64,000 nt of DNA, from NCBI GenBank assembly GCA_015680685.1, contig MNCI01006576.1, positions 92,411 through 156,410 on the forward strand. Direction: 5' to 3'. Below, one piece after another: positions 24,801-39,100 of the stretch. A program made the translations under genes and the position numbers. This stretch comes from Gnetum montanum (Eukaryota > Streptophyta > Gnetopsida > Gnetales > Gnetaceae). Under the pieces are notes generated by a model. That model saw nothing but the letters and a program-made list of their open reading frames with translations. It was not told the DNA's origin and did not search any database. Position 1 is the first letter of the stretch. The number at the start of each line of letters is the position of its first letter.

Positions 24801-27106
24801 AGGATTGTGTGGCTGAAAAGAAATGAAAACACATTTTTTTCATGTCATTGCTTTCTTCGGAAAAATGTACATTTTAATTTCACAATGTACAACATTGAGA
24901 ATCTCACATTTGCCATCATTCAGAGGGATTTTAGAGTCAAGAATTTTCGTTACGAGAAGTGCAAGTGCGGATCGTTAAGTATTGGTGTGTTCTTTGATTC
25001 AGACCTCTTTGCTTTGCCTGTTATTTCCTTCCTTTTCCCATGTCATTTGATCCCATATGCATCATCTTCTTCATTTCATCTATCCTGACTATTTCTTGCA
25101 TTTGCGTCAATTTGATTCAAAATCTAGGTTTCATTTATTCTAAAATTTGGGCCATGGATATAGTTATTGTTACGCAGTTACAAAATTTTAAAATTTTTCA
25201 TTTGGTTTCAACTCGTGGTCAGAATTCATTCTTTGGCTTATAAGCTAACCGTTTGAAGGGGCTTTCTCTGAGCTAAATATTCTAAATTGCGAAATCCTTA
25301 ATGTTATTTCCAATTAATCCTTTTGGTTTAAATTTTGACTTCTCCCAAAATAGATGAAACTTGACCTTTCTTTTCTTGTTAGAAGCTTGCGTGTTCTCAG
25401 GTCTCATTGGTCATTGAAAGAGCAGATAATCACTGCTTTAGATATCTATTTGAAAACATATGGGTTAATATTTTTTCTATGTTTTTTGTAAAATAAAAAT
25501 TATTACGTTACATGCGGTTTCAGTTTAAGCGATTTGATTCAAATAACACGTTATGATCTTGCTAGATGTGAAATTTAGGGAATATTGTTGGAAAAGGTGG
25601 AGAATAGATTTTTTTAAGAGAATTGTTTCGTGGATCGTGTACTCTATCATCGTGATTTCCTCCTTGCCTTGCAATTGAATTTCTACTTTGTAGTTCATGT
25701 TTCATGGTTGATTGCTTAAGCAGTTACGCAGCTTCACTGTAGTCAATTCTTAATTAGCTGAAATTTTATTCCACTATTTTGTTGCCATCATTAAAGAAGA
25801 CCATGGGGATCTATCAAACAGAATTGATCTTGATATGAGTTAAGATTATTCAGCCTTATGACTCAATTGTGGTTTCCACTGTTATAATTTTTTCTATGAC
25901 ACAGTGTAGCAAATTATCTTTACATTCTTCGTAGGACTTTTTTTTTTAAAATGTAGAATACAGCAGAATGCTTTTGTGGAAGAATTTTTATAACACAAGT
26001 TTATTGGTAAATTGGCTTTCATAATAAAATTATAGCTTGTAAAAGTTAACTATTTAACTTGGTGTCTTATTTGAAGACACTTGTAGGTTTTTGCGCCTGC
26101 TTTGGAATCCAAGCTTCTTTTCATTTGATGTAAAAAAAAATTTGACTGTGTTCAACCAACAAATCACCAACATTTTCATCATTATGCATCAAGGAGCAAT
26201 CATTACTGCTCCTAAGATAGTCAGATAATGCAAAGTGATAATAGGACCCTTTTCCAGGAAAAGTTTAACTAAACTATGTGATGGTAGAATTCCTTCCTGT
26301 CAAATCTTGACAAAAACTTGATGAAGTGTTTGATCTCTTTTATCATTTAGGCAATGTAGCTCTTAAAAGCCACTTTATGTACATGTATTGATGTGTAACT
26401 GGCCAACAACCATAAGTGTCTCAAAGTAGACATCATGTACACATAAAGTGAACATTCTGTAATGAAATCAGGTATTTTGGTTTATCAAGGGTGAGGAAAA
26501 ATAGTTATTGAAACTGAAATTGAAATTTTATTACACTGGTATATTCTCTTGATCTAGTCAACAATATAGCAATATTCAACAATACAGGCTTTATGCAATC
26601 ATGTCTCTCAGGTACAATCACAAGTGATTCAAGGCACTCACTATGAGATGCAGAATAGATGACCTTAACAGTTAAAACTTGATTTCACTTTGCTATATAG
26701 CCTGCATTTTAAGAGTGAGTTGTGTCTTAGCATTCTCTTGGGAATGCTAGGATCGATGTCAATGTTGTGTTGACAAATTGAAAGATTGATCCCAAAATAG
26801 CCCGTCAGGACTAAACAAAAGCAGATTCTCATTTTGTGATAACTGTTTTCTGTTTCATCATCTTCTTTTCTCTCAACTTGGAATCAACAATTTGTCTGAT
26901 TTTTGTCAAGAAATGCAATAGTTGTGCATTTTTGAGGTTTTTAGCTGGATTTAATGAAATAAATTGGAGTTTGTCTTCTTTTTCTCAGCTAAATGAACAT
27001 TCATGTGTAAGCTTTTACTGTGTTATTTGATAGTCTTATCTCATTTCTGTTTTAAATGAATTATGCTGTAACATTCTTGATGTTTCTTCCTCCTTTGTAT
27101 GCATAG
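24801..27106 (+). other. Probable 5' UTR exon(s) and 5' UTR intron of COX19
   Basis: No repeat protein or separate gene was recognised. A strong acceptor (pyrimidine tract TGTTTCTTCCTCC, then GCATAG) ends at 27106, just before the exon that carries the COX19 start. At least one upstream non-coding exon is therefore likely, but its donor could not be fixed. Confidence 0.4.
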
Positions 27107-27145
27107 GGTACACATCTCAAAGACGCAAACTTGGGATTCTGGACA

Positions 27146-30100
27146 ATGAATGCAGGTTTTTTCTCCAATTAACTCACATGACCAGTTAGTCTCTTATGGT
27201 ATATATAAGAAATTACTGTGAAGTAATATTGGCTTCTTATAGGGTATGCTAAATTTGTAAATTGGTGGCAGGAGGTGCTTTTGGTGGGAGTAGAGGCTTA
27301 AAGCCTGTTCCTCCAGAGAAAGGTGTCTTTCCTCTGGATCATCTTCACCAATGTGATCAAGTAAGGCTTATCACATAATATGATTCTATAATCAATATTG
27401 CTTTTGGAAAATCCATTATTGTACCCTAAACAATAATGGGTATTATTATTTTTATGCATGATTTTAACTTCCAATAAACAGTCCAAATATGGTGTTCACA
27501 TCTGTAATGTAGAGATAGAAATTTTTAGTTTGGTTACAAGTATCTACAGTTCAGCTAACAGATGTCAATCTTTTAAAACTGCCTTTTATCTCTGTCCTTT
27601 CTTTTGTGTGAGCAGGCAAAGAATGTGTATATGGAATGCCTTAAATCAAATAACTACAAATCTGAGAATTGTAGGCAGTTGTCAAAGTTATATCTGGAGT
27701 GTCGTATGGAAAGGTGTGTGTAAACTTTTTTTTTTGTTTGGACATAATTTATGAGATTTCTTAAAGATGTTTATGTTAGTAGGACTTTTCTTGCATTGGT
27801 TTTCTGTATTTCATTGGATACATCATCATTGCAATGTGAAACATTTTGTATGGTGCTCATATTTTTAAAAATAAGTGAGGCTTTGTTTAATATTTTTATT
27901 CTTAGTTGTTTGTGATCACAGTAATATCCAAAGTGAAGCAAATTTCTTCCTTAGTGTATCATTTCTTTAAAAAATGCTTAAAATGGTTGATCCACTACTT
28001 TGTTTCTACAAGCACGTGTAATAAATTTTCTCATCACTGTGTTCTGAAATGTGTCCTTTCATATCAATTTTTGCTAGATCGCAAATTCTGTGAACTTCAT
28101 TGTTAGAGATAATAGTTGAATTTTTAATTGAGAATTTGTGCCTATGAAGATACACTGGAACTTTCCCTTAAGTGCTGAGTATCCACTTTACTGCTTCTCA
28201 ATGATCGCTTCCAAAAGTATCAAGAAACCTAAGAACTTTGCTTAGGTGTTGAGTATCCACTTTTCTGCTTCCCAATGATGGCTGCTAAAAGTATCAAGAA
28301 ACCTAAGAACTTCCCCTCAGGTGTTGATTATCCACTTTACTTATTCCTGATGACTGTTTCCAAGAGTATCAAGAAACCTTCTGAAAATGCCAACGTGAGC
28401 AATGTTCAGTTGGTGCAAACAATGACATACATTAAATTCCCAACTGTCAAGGAGTAAGGGACAGATGTCATCTCTTCTTTCTCTTCCTTTGCACTTACAT
28501 TCTTTCTTGCTCAACTTTCCAATTGCCAAGGAGTAAGAATAGATGTCATTTGTTCCTTAATGTATGTCATGGTTTGCAACTGGCCAGACATTGCGCATGT
28601 TGTTGGCAGTATCAGCATTTTTTTTGACACTCATGGCAGAGAGTATTGGGAATAGTAAAGTGGATACTGATGTATCTAAGGAAAAGTTCCAATTTATGCT
28701 TGTGCTTAGGAGGTGCTGCACCAATTTTGGAAGGCTTTACTAATGTTGATATAATTGGAGATCTTGACACATTGCGCATGTTGTTGGCAGTATCAGCATT
28801 TTTTTTGACACTCATGGCAGAGAGTATTGGGAATAGTAAAGTGGATACTGATGTATCTAAGGAAAAGTTCCAATTTATGCTTGTGCTTAGGAGGTGCTGC
28901 ACCAATTTTGGAAGGCTTTACTAATGTTGATATAATTGGAGATCTTGACCATAGGAAATCTACTTTTGGATATCTATTTACATCTGTAGGGGAGTCGTTT
29001 TTTAGTAGTTTAAACTAAAAACAATGTCTTGCACTTTTTATGATCAAGGAGCAAAGTATATTGACAAATAAAGAAAAGATCTATTTGACAAGATTTTTCC
29101 AAGAGTTGGGTTTAATGCAAGTAGAGTATCATCATCATCATTGTAGCCTTGTCCCAACAAAATGGGGTCAGCTACATGAGTTCTTTTTCACCATTTGCCT
29201 TTATGAAGAGCTATGTTTATTTGTAGTTTCTTTAGATTATCCTTAATTGATTTTTCCATGTCTTTTCTGGTCTTCACTTTGGTGATTTTTTGGAACAATG
29301 ATGTAGCAATCTTTTTTAATAAGCTTGTTGTTTGATCTTATTTGCACATGCCCAGACCATCTAAGCCATCATTCTTGTAACTTATGATAATCAAAGTGCA
29401 ATTGATTCAAGCAATAATACAATATACCATTTTTTCACAAAGCACATAGATGTTATGTACAATTGGCTACATGAGAATGTGAAGGCAAAACATTTACAAC
29501 TTAAAATAATTCTAACAAATGGAAACCTCTTAACATATTTACAAATGTTGTTCACATAGAAAAATTTGAATTGTACAAGAAGCTAGAAGCTATGAGCTCC
29601 ACCTAGGAGTATCATCACTATTTTTGTTTTCTTCATGGGTTTGAAGGATGATAGGGGTCTTGCTGACCATGGCCAATGGGCTTATATCATACAGAACACA
29701 ATGCAATCTGGTCGTGAACTTCTGAAGATTGTGTAAACTTGTTTATATTGTTGTGTTTGATAAATGTAAAAGATATATAGTGCATATTATACATGTGAAA
29801 CCCATGTTTCCACAGTTAGAGAAGAGAAAATATATATAATTTTATATTTTGTAATTTTTGTGGGTTTTAGAAATATAAGAATAGAGCAATAATTAATACA
29901 CATGCATTGCAATCTCTTGTGGGACAAGTGGCAATGCTTACACAGGAAGCATAAAATGGCTCCTAGTCATAGCCTCGATGGCCTAATACCATGTTGTACT
30001 GTTATGACCTCCTTACGTAAGGATGAATTGTCATAGCCCAACATGATAGGAATGAATAAATAAATTAATTAGTGAATTCATATTATATGTATGAAGTTTG

Positions 30101-33100
30101 TATTTTTGGTATTTTTATAATTTAGCCATCCAAGTCAAGCACATAGGGAAAATCATGAGCTTTATTCACAATGTAAATCATTGGACTTTGCATTGACCAA
30201 ATGGTTTCAAGCTACAGAAGCACGGTAGTTCTCAAATAGAGTCTAGCTGTACTTGTCAAAGTGATGACTCAAAACACACACAAAACGGGAAGGAAATTAT
30301 ACTTACCCAAGGGAGGAGGAGCTCTTCTCACAAACTCGATGCCAAAAGCACTTTGGAAATCAGAAAATTGTAAAAGTTCCCAAAAGTCCCTTAAGAAGAG
30401 CTCAACTTAGGTATTTATAGTTTTCACAATGAAATGGTTCACGTTCCTTAATGCTTGGGCCTCAACAAACATTTGTCAATGTAGCCTAGCAACTTTTGGT
30501 CATAATTCTGGTGAAGTTCAATGGCAGGGGTTGCATCGGGGTGTCTACACACTAGGGACGTAGCGGGGTCAACACATCCTTGCAACCCACACATTAAATT
30601 GATGTACTTGAAGAAAGCCAAGACCAAGGAGCATGTCCCAAGGACTGTCCGAAGCTGGAACAAAGTCTTTAACATCTAAAGAGACTCAAGATGCACACCA
30701 CCTAGAAACGTGACATAGGAAGCAAGGATGCATGCCTCAGAGATACAAACCTCAACCAAACACCCTAGAACTACAAACATAGGTTGCACATGACACTTCA
30801 TGAGTCCAGGCTTATAATTGACTTACAAAATGCTACTAGGTGACTCATCAGGGGACAATGACGAGACCCATATCAATGTAAATATGGAAGATTTTAAATT
30901 TCTTCGACAATAGACATTAGATTCTAGATCTCTTCTGACAATGGACACTAAATTTTAGATTTTTTTTTTTGACAATGATATCAGATTGGAAAATCTCAAC
31001 TATCATTTTTCAAAAAAGTTCTACTAACGACATAATTTTTCTCCATATAAAAAAGTAAAAGTTGGGGTATAAATTGGGGTGGGGAAGATTTTCATCACAT
31101 AATTTTTCTTACATGAATTCTCTCATAGTTTCTACAAGTTTTGTATAAATGGGTTTCTCTCATGGTTCTCATTTCAATTACATGTTCTCTCAAGTTTGGT
31201 TTGAAGTTTTAAAGCATAGAACTGAAGTTTATATTAGGGTTTGAATGGACACCCAAGGATCAAAATTAAGTCAATTATCTCCAAATTTTTTCAATTTAAA
31301 TGTTTACTTTCATGTTTGAAGCAAGAGTTTCAAATTTCATGCTTCACAATTAAGTGTGTTGAGCATAATTTAAGCATTGAAGGCTTGACAGATATTAGAT
31401 GCATGCTTATAGTCTAGTTTATGCATGCTTAAGGGCAGAATTGAGAAGAATCGAGGATTTTCTTGTTGTTTCTCTGTTTTTTGCACATGGCATAATGTCT
31501 CTAATTCATACACAAATCTGATGTAATTGTTGAGTTTACTGCCTCGTTCTTTGTCTCAAGAGGCCCAACAACACATTCCCAGCCTTGTTTGCCTTTCTCA
31601 GGGCCTGATTTCATTTCAGTTTCATCCTGCAATATCAGGTTTTTCTCAGAACACAACCCCACCATGAGTTGTGTTCTTCTTACCATGACTCATGGTTTGT
31701 GTTTTCTGAATTTTTCTTAAACCACAACTTGTGGTCCCTGCGTGGTCTGAATTTCTTCTCAAGTACAGAAGGTACAGGTGGTCTAGAATGGCCACCATGA
31801 CTCGTGGTCTAGCTCATGATCTTGATCATGGCTTGTTTTGTGTATCATGGCTAAGGCATTTCGAATTTCTCTGTTGCAAGTACCACTACCTAACCGCGAC
31901 CTGTGGTTTTGGAAACCATGACCTATGATGAATTTGCCACAAGCTGCCCTTGACTTGTAGTTTGTTTAAATTTCACCATGAGTCACCTGGCCACTTCTGG
32001 TAACCTTGTGGCCTACTTTCCGGTCAAAATTTGAAGTCTAGATTTTGAAGACAAAGTAGAAAGGGACCTTATGCCGCTGCTGAGTTCTGATAGTATAGGA
32101 TTATTGTGATAAGAAAACAGAAGTTCTTATCCAAAATTTCAATTTAAATTTGAATTTGGAGGCTTACTAGTGCAGGGATGCCTCTTCTAAGCCATGGTGT
32201 TGCTCTCGACAGGCAGAGAAGAAGAAGATGGAGCAGTGTGGAATACGTCATTCAGCTTCAAAAACTTCTTTTCTGCAATTGCTGATCATTCTTAGAAGAC
32301 GTCTGGCAACTTGGAAAGATGTCTTCCAAAAACAATGGACATCTTTCAGGTACCAAAGATGTCTTTCATCTGTGAAAGAAGTCTTTTGTCCATGAAAGAA
32401 ATCTTTATCGCAAGCCATAGTTTTTAGAAAGACATCTTTCCTGACCCCAAAGACATCTTTTTTGTTGAATAAATCATCTGATGTGACTGTTCCAAGTTGG
32501 GAAAGAGCTGGAAATGTGGAATTAAATGTGAGAAAGATTCCTATAATGTGGGTGTTGTGTTTGAGTATAATATTGGTCAGTTGTTACATGTTTGGTGGTG
32601 AGAGTGTGTGTGGTGACAGGAGTATGTGGTTTTGGCCATTGTGTGGATATTGGTTGTAGGAAGCAAGCCCTATGTGAGAAGAGAAGAGATCCTTGAGATA
32701 GATCCTTGCATTGAGGACAATCTTGTGTGATTGTAGAGCCTCTTGCACTGTAATATCGTTGAGTGTGTGAGTGTTCTATGGGATTGTGGTTCCATTGTAT
32801 TTGTAATCTTTATTCAATTTATTTATTGAATAAAGATAGCTAGTTTTTTCTTTTTTCTAACAATTTATTTATTTATCTTGCAAGCAATCTGGATTTAGTA
32901 TGTTTGAAGGGTTAATTGCATTGGAGTGTGACCCTGCTCCACTTACCTCATGGAAACATGTGGGGGAAATATATCTATATTTGCATTTTGCAGACTAATC
33001 CCAAGGATTAGAGAGATTTTGATCTTCCAGGTTACTCCTTTAACCTTGTGGACCTGCATCAGGTTACTGTGGCAATTCCAATGTTCCCTGTTAAGATTCT

Positions 33101-36100
33101 GAGAACATATAGGTTTGTGCATAACGACTGTTTGGAAGACTGGATCTATCAAAGGTAGGGTTGGAAGGAGTTGTATCAAAGGAAGGAAGACCTGCCAATT
33201 TAGTTGGTAAGGCAAGTATCAATCAATTAAGACACTAACACATTAATGGAAGTATGCTTTATTATTAGTCTTTGATTTAAACTCCCCTGTCCTATGTCAT
33301 CTTCCACGAGCTAAGAGAGGATTGTCATGTGAAGATGAACTTAGGAAATTATTGAGATACCAGATTTGGTAGTCCCAATAGTAGAATTTCTACCAGAATC
33401 ATTGGAGGATATGTTCCTGATACAAACTGGGAAAAGAAAACCAACAAATTTTGATGCTATAACCAAGCCATAGAGGAGATTTACAATCAAGGAATTATCA
33501 TAGTAAGCATGGGAACAGATAATACAGAGCATGAATTAGGGTAGCTCAATCAATCAAAATCAATTAAAAAAATCCATATGCCACAGAGCAGGATCAAGAA
33601 GATCAGAAAACACCAAATTAGGTAAAGCCAAAATCATGAAGAACACAGTAAAATGGGGCAGAATTTGGTATGCCAAATGCAATTCACTGTAGAAAGGAAA
33701 ATAATTAAGCAAGAGGCTTCATTTTCATCATATGACGTCTGCTTAAATGCCCTACGAAAGGTCTTCTGAGGAACAGACTCAAATTTGAAACTTGGATGAT
33801 AGACAAGAGGCTGATGCTGAAAGCATGAGTGTAGAAGCACGTGGCAATAATCAAATCGTGACTGAATCTGCCAAGCATGAAGAATTAGCCAATCCAGAAC
33901 CACAATCAAGGTCAAATCAAGGGCAATCTTCTACAAGGGGTACTTTCACATTAATGTCTTCATTAGCTGAAATTTAAGGTTTGCTACAGGTTTCCCAGCA
34001 AAAGGCTCAGGAAGAAGCAAAGTAAGTGCAGAGACTAAGGATAGAGAGTTTAGTGCACAAAGATCAGATCACTGAACTACAACAGCAAAATAGAATCTTT
34101 GAAGAGAAGCAAGGCACAGAATCGAACACAGGTACAAAACAACTGTTCGAGTTTGCAATGTTAATATGGCAAAATGAGGTCAGAGACATAGATGAGTGGA
34201 TTGCGGAGATTGATTTTGCTATGGAAATGAGCCTCAATTATAAGCAATCCTAGGAAAGGCTATCAATGTTTTGTTGTGGTGGATAGATTCACCAAAATGT
34301 CACATTTTATTACACATAAAAAGTGCAATGATGCTTCCCGTGTGGCTCGTTTGTTCATTCAAAATGTTGTTCATTTGCATGGCATTCTAATGAATATTGT
34401 TAATGACAGGGATGTGGGATGTAGAAAATTTGGGCTCACAGTTGACATTTTCAAGTGCCTACCATTTACAAATAGATGACCATACTAACGTTGTGATGAT
34501 CATCCTAATAGGAGGGAAAATCATGTCTTACTCTAAGTTTTCATAAAATAATGCTTTTCATTTTGGCATTGTAAAAGTTCTTTTGAGGCAAACTTCGTTA
34601 TTCACCAAAAATATTTGATATTGGATGATGATGTGAAGAATTTTGATAGCCATCCATCTTCAAGTTTTGAATTTATGAACAACATGAAAGAATTGCATGA
34701 TCAAGTGAAGAAAAAACTTGATAAAACTTGAAGCCAAAGTGAAGGATTTTGCAAGGAAGAAGAAGCCATAGACATTGTAAACCAAGCTGCCACCATGAGA
34801 ACAGAAGAAGCTAGTAAAATCTTCCTCTGTGGCCTGTCCTTTGTGTTGTAGGTTGCACCAGAGTTGACCACATTTGGCCACAATGCCAGGCAAAAATTGG
34901 CATCCCCAAGTAAGAATCCTGCATAGCCTTAGGCAAGATCCCAAGGGCTTGGTAAATCCTCCCCTTCATGCGGTCATCTGTGGTTACTAAGTGAATTGCC
35001 GATTTGGCTTTGTTGATCTCAAGGCCCAGCTCCTAAGCCATCTATTTTAGAGCACAATTAATCACTACTGCTTGGGGCATTGCCATGCACGAAAAGAGAA
35101 TTGTATCATCTATGTCATGCTTTGTGAGATAGTGCACACTAGCAACCTTTGACCCTTGCACCCCCTTTGATGCACAATAAGTTTGGAAAGTGTCCATAGT
35201 CGTGATGAACAGGAGCAAGGAGAGTGGGTCTCCCTATCGGAGCCCCTGTCCCGAAGCAGCAAACCCCCACAACCATCCCTCAATGTTGAAGGAATAATGC
35301 CTCGAAGCCTGTAATTGGAGATAGAGGTTAATGAATTTGGGATCAAAGTCTTTGGATAACATGATCTCTTGCAATGCCTCCTAGCTCATGTTGTCGTACG
35401 CCTTTGTGATATCCAACTTAACACACATTCCTGGGAATCCGGTTCTATGCAATGAGTGCAGAATTTCATGTAGGAGGATGACTTGGTCCTGCAAAAAGCA
35501 TCCTTGCATGAAATTGGCCTAATGCACCCCCACCAGCCCACCCTGCACCCCCCTCCTTTTACGCCCAAAAAAGAAAAAAATCCAAAAAGCTTATGCATCA
35601 TTGGGGCAAGATGACGAACAAGCATCTTAGTGAAAAGCCAAAGCAGGGTATTACAAACCCCAATAGGCCTAAACTACGTCGGCAACGTCAGGTTAGGCAC
35701 TTTTGGAGTGAGCACAATCCATGAGTAGTTGATCTCCCTCTAGACCTATTGCCATTGTAACATGTGGTTGAAGGCCTCTAACAAGTTCTCTTCAATGATG
35801 TCTATGAACTCTTTAAACAATTTGATTGACCATTTGTCTAACCTTGGGGCCTTGTTGGTTTTCATGGTTCCTATTGCATCTTTCAAATCCTACATCATGA
35901 AAGGCTTGAGCAATGCCTTGTTTTCAACTTCCCCAATGAGTTTCCTAACCTGGATTGAAAACGGTTGGGTTGACTGCTTGTGCCAAATGTTGGCCCAATA
36001 CCATTGAACCACATTAGCAATCTCTTTGCCATCCATCAAAATAGATCCCTCTTGCACTAGTTGTAGTCTTTTCTTGGCCTGACCCCACCCCTTGGTAGTG

Positions 36101-39100
36101 GCAAAGAAAAAGCATGTGTTTTTATCTCCTTGTTGAAGCCATGTAATCTTGGCATGCTATCTCTAGTATGATTCTTCCTCTTGCGACAAATCCTGCAACT
36201 CATCGAGAATCTCATGCTCCTCCTCTGCTAGGTCCACACCATCTTCTTGTTGCACTTGAATTTCTCTTAGCCGAATTTGTAGCCAAGTTTAGTAAGCACC
36301 AAAACTAAACTTGTCCTTTGAGGTCCTAGCCCATAGTTGTTGCTTGAGCAGGCGTAGACCCTAGTTTAAAAACTCCCTAACTCATTTGGATCCTCCTGTG
36401 TTAAGTAGCCTCCCCAAATTGCCTCAACCATCGACTATAGCCATGGTTTAGATAGCCACGTTTGCTCAAAGTGAAATGGCCAAGGAGTCATTTCTTGGCC
36501 ACGTTGTATCTAACAGATAATCAATCTATGGTCAGAGGCCAGTGGCTCCTTTTCGAACACTTGGATATCTAATGTTAGTAGTAGCCTCAAACTAACCCAA
36601 ACCCAATCAATTTGTGACAGCACCCGATCTTTGCCTCATCACCTATTACTCAATGTGAACTTACAGTCCCCAATATCCTTGTCAATGAGCTCATGTTCTT
36701 GGGGGAACGCCTGGAACTCTTGACATCCCAAAGGGTCCACATTGTCCCCTCTAGATTTCTCCCATGGGAAAAGTCTTTGGTTGAAGTCTCTGATCAGAAG
36801 CCATTGTTTTTGATCAGGGACCACTTGTGCAACATGTCTGAGTTTTTGTAGGCGAATTTCACAATTCTGGGCTCCATAAACGTTCATCAGTTAGATACCT
36901 TCTAGCACAACGTGGACAACCATGCTCCAAGTAGACGCGTTGACCAGCATCATTGGGAGCCAAGATGGAATGGCTAGTCCCCTTGCCCTGCCCTGCTCTT
37001 GAAGGGGACCAATTGTGTATGCCACCCATGTTGGAAAAATGAAGACAAATACATTAATTGTTGTATTTCCTTTTATGATGTGGGGATGTGTTTTATCCCA
37101 CATGTATTAGGATTGGGGTTTGGTCCTCATGTTTCTTCATAAATAGGAGGCTTGGTGTTTTATCCCACATGTATTAGGATTGGGGTTTGGTCTTCATGTT
37201 TCTTCATAAATAGAAGGCTTGGGTAGCCTTTAGTGTGTGCTTTGAAGTGAAAGCATTGTATCAAGCTTTTACCTTGGAGACGTGAGTCTTGTTGGTGTTG
37301 ATCTGAGATCTCTTGGAATAAAAGATTGGGTGTTTGGAAAAGTTACAAGGACAACTTGTCTCTTGAAAATTTGAGAAGAATAGAAGGCAGATCAACATTG
37401 TTGTGAAAGTAGGGTAAAAAGGGTCCGAACCACATAATTCTCTGTGTTCTTGTGCTATTTTTACTGTTTTTTGCTTTCATTTTGTTATCACAGCAAATGT
37501 TTGCTAGAGTTTAGAACGTTTTGAGAGTGATTTATAGTGTTTCTTGACCTGCTACAGCGCAATATTTTGCCTCTAATGATTTATTCAGATCTGTAGGGCT
37601 CTAATAATTTCTCTAGAGCATTTGTAGTGTGTTTTTAGATCTAATTTTTTTTAGATTTGATTATAACAACTGGTATCGAAGCTAGATTTAAAGAGATGGA
37701 GAGGCTGCAAACAACAGAAAGATTGGTAGGAAGGAACTAGAACGTTTGGAGCATTTTGATGAAGGCTGTTTTAGCACGAAAGGAGTGCCAAGAGGCCCTA
37801 GAACCCTCTCAACCAGCAGGAATGTCAAATGTTGATTGGAGGAAAATTAAGATTAGGGCATTATCTTTCCTTTATCGAACCCTAAGCAATGGAATTTTGG
37901 CCTCAATCAAACTTGATATGGATCCGCATGATCTGTGGCAAACGTTGAAGAATAGGTTTGACAAAGTATCAGGTTTGAATACCTTTCACATTTATTAGAA
38001 AGTTTTTAGATGCAAGAAGAGATCTGATGTGTCTTCTCAAAATCATTTGGATGAGATAATGAGAAATTTGAATAAGTTGGAGGAATATAAAATTGTTATT
38101 TCAGATTTAGTTAAATCCTATGCTTTGTTAGACTCCTTACCTGATTCTTGGTCTGCAATTGTGACATCTATTACTACTTCTATGAGTGTTTCATCTATGA
38201 CATTTGAACATGTTGTGTCTACCCTTCAGGATTCAGAAGGAGTAGATGAGTCTTTTAGATTTGGAAATGTTCATGTAGTAGAGGAAAGAGGTAGAAGTAG
38301 GAGACGTTTCCCAAGTAGGGGGAGAAGCATGGACAGAGGAGTATCACATGGTAAAACTCAAACTCAAGAGTGCTAGTACTGCAAGAAGAAAGGTCATTTG
38401 AAGAAAGATTGCTTTGCATGGAAAGCATAGAAAAATAAAGGAAAGGAGAAGAAGTCAGAAGAAGGAACATCAGAGGTACATGTAGCTGATGAAAACGTTA
38501 GTTTTCTGATTCAAGAACAATGTACAATGGTGGTAGATGGATGTAGCAGTGACATTTGGTTGATTGACTCAAGTGCCTCCTTTCATATGTCCAAATAAGT
38601 CTTGTTTTGCATCTTATCATAAAGTTGAATCTAGTTTTGTATATGCGGCTAATGGAAAAGCTTTAAAAGTTCTTGGAATTGGAATTATAAGTCTGCAACA
38701 AGTAGGGATGCCAAAGGTGACAATAGATAACGTTAGACATGTTCTTGAAGTTACAAAGAAGTTGATTTCAGTTCCATAGCTGGATGATTTAGGTCTGATT
38801 TTTAGTAGTGGAGGTGGACATTGGAGGATTTCCAAGGGAATCATGACCATTCTGAAAGGAAAGAANNNNNNNNNNNNNNNNNNNNNNNNNNNNNNNNNNN
38901 NNNNNNNNNNNNNNNNNNNNNNNNNNNNNNNNNNNNNNNNNNNNNNNNNNNNNNNNNNNNNNNNNNNNNNNNNNNNNNNNNNNNNNNNNNNNNNNNNNNN
39001 NNNNNNNNNNNNNNNNNNNNNNNNNNNNNNNNNNNNNNNNNNNNNNNNNNNNNTTTTCAAAACATTTGTTGCAAGAGTAGAAAATGAAACAAGTTTGAAA

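Noticed and set aside
24251-24832. 193-codon open frame on the minus strand
   Set aside because: Much of it is Phe/Leu-rich translation of a GAAAAA simple repeat; no family features, and it lies over the CpG-rich block.
30448-30675. 75-codon minus-strand frame in COX19 intron 3
   Set aside because: No recognisable domain and no supporting gene structure.
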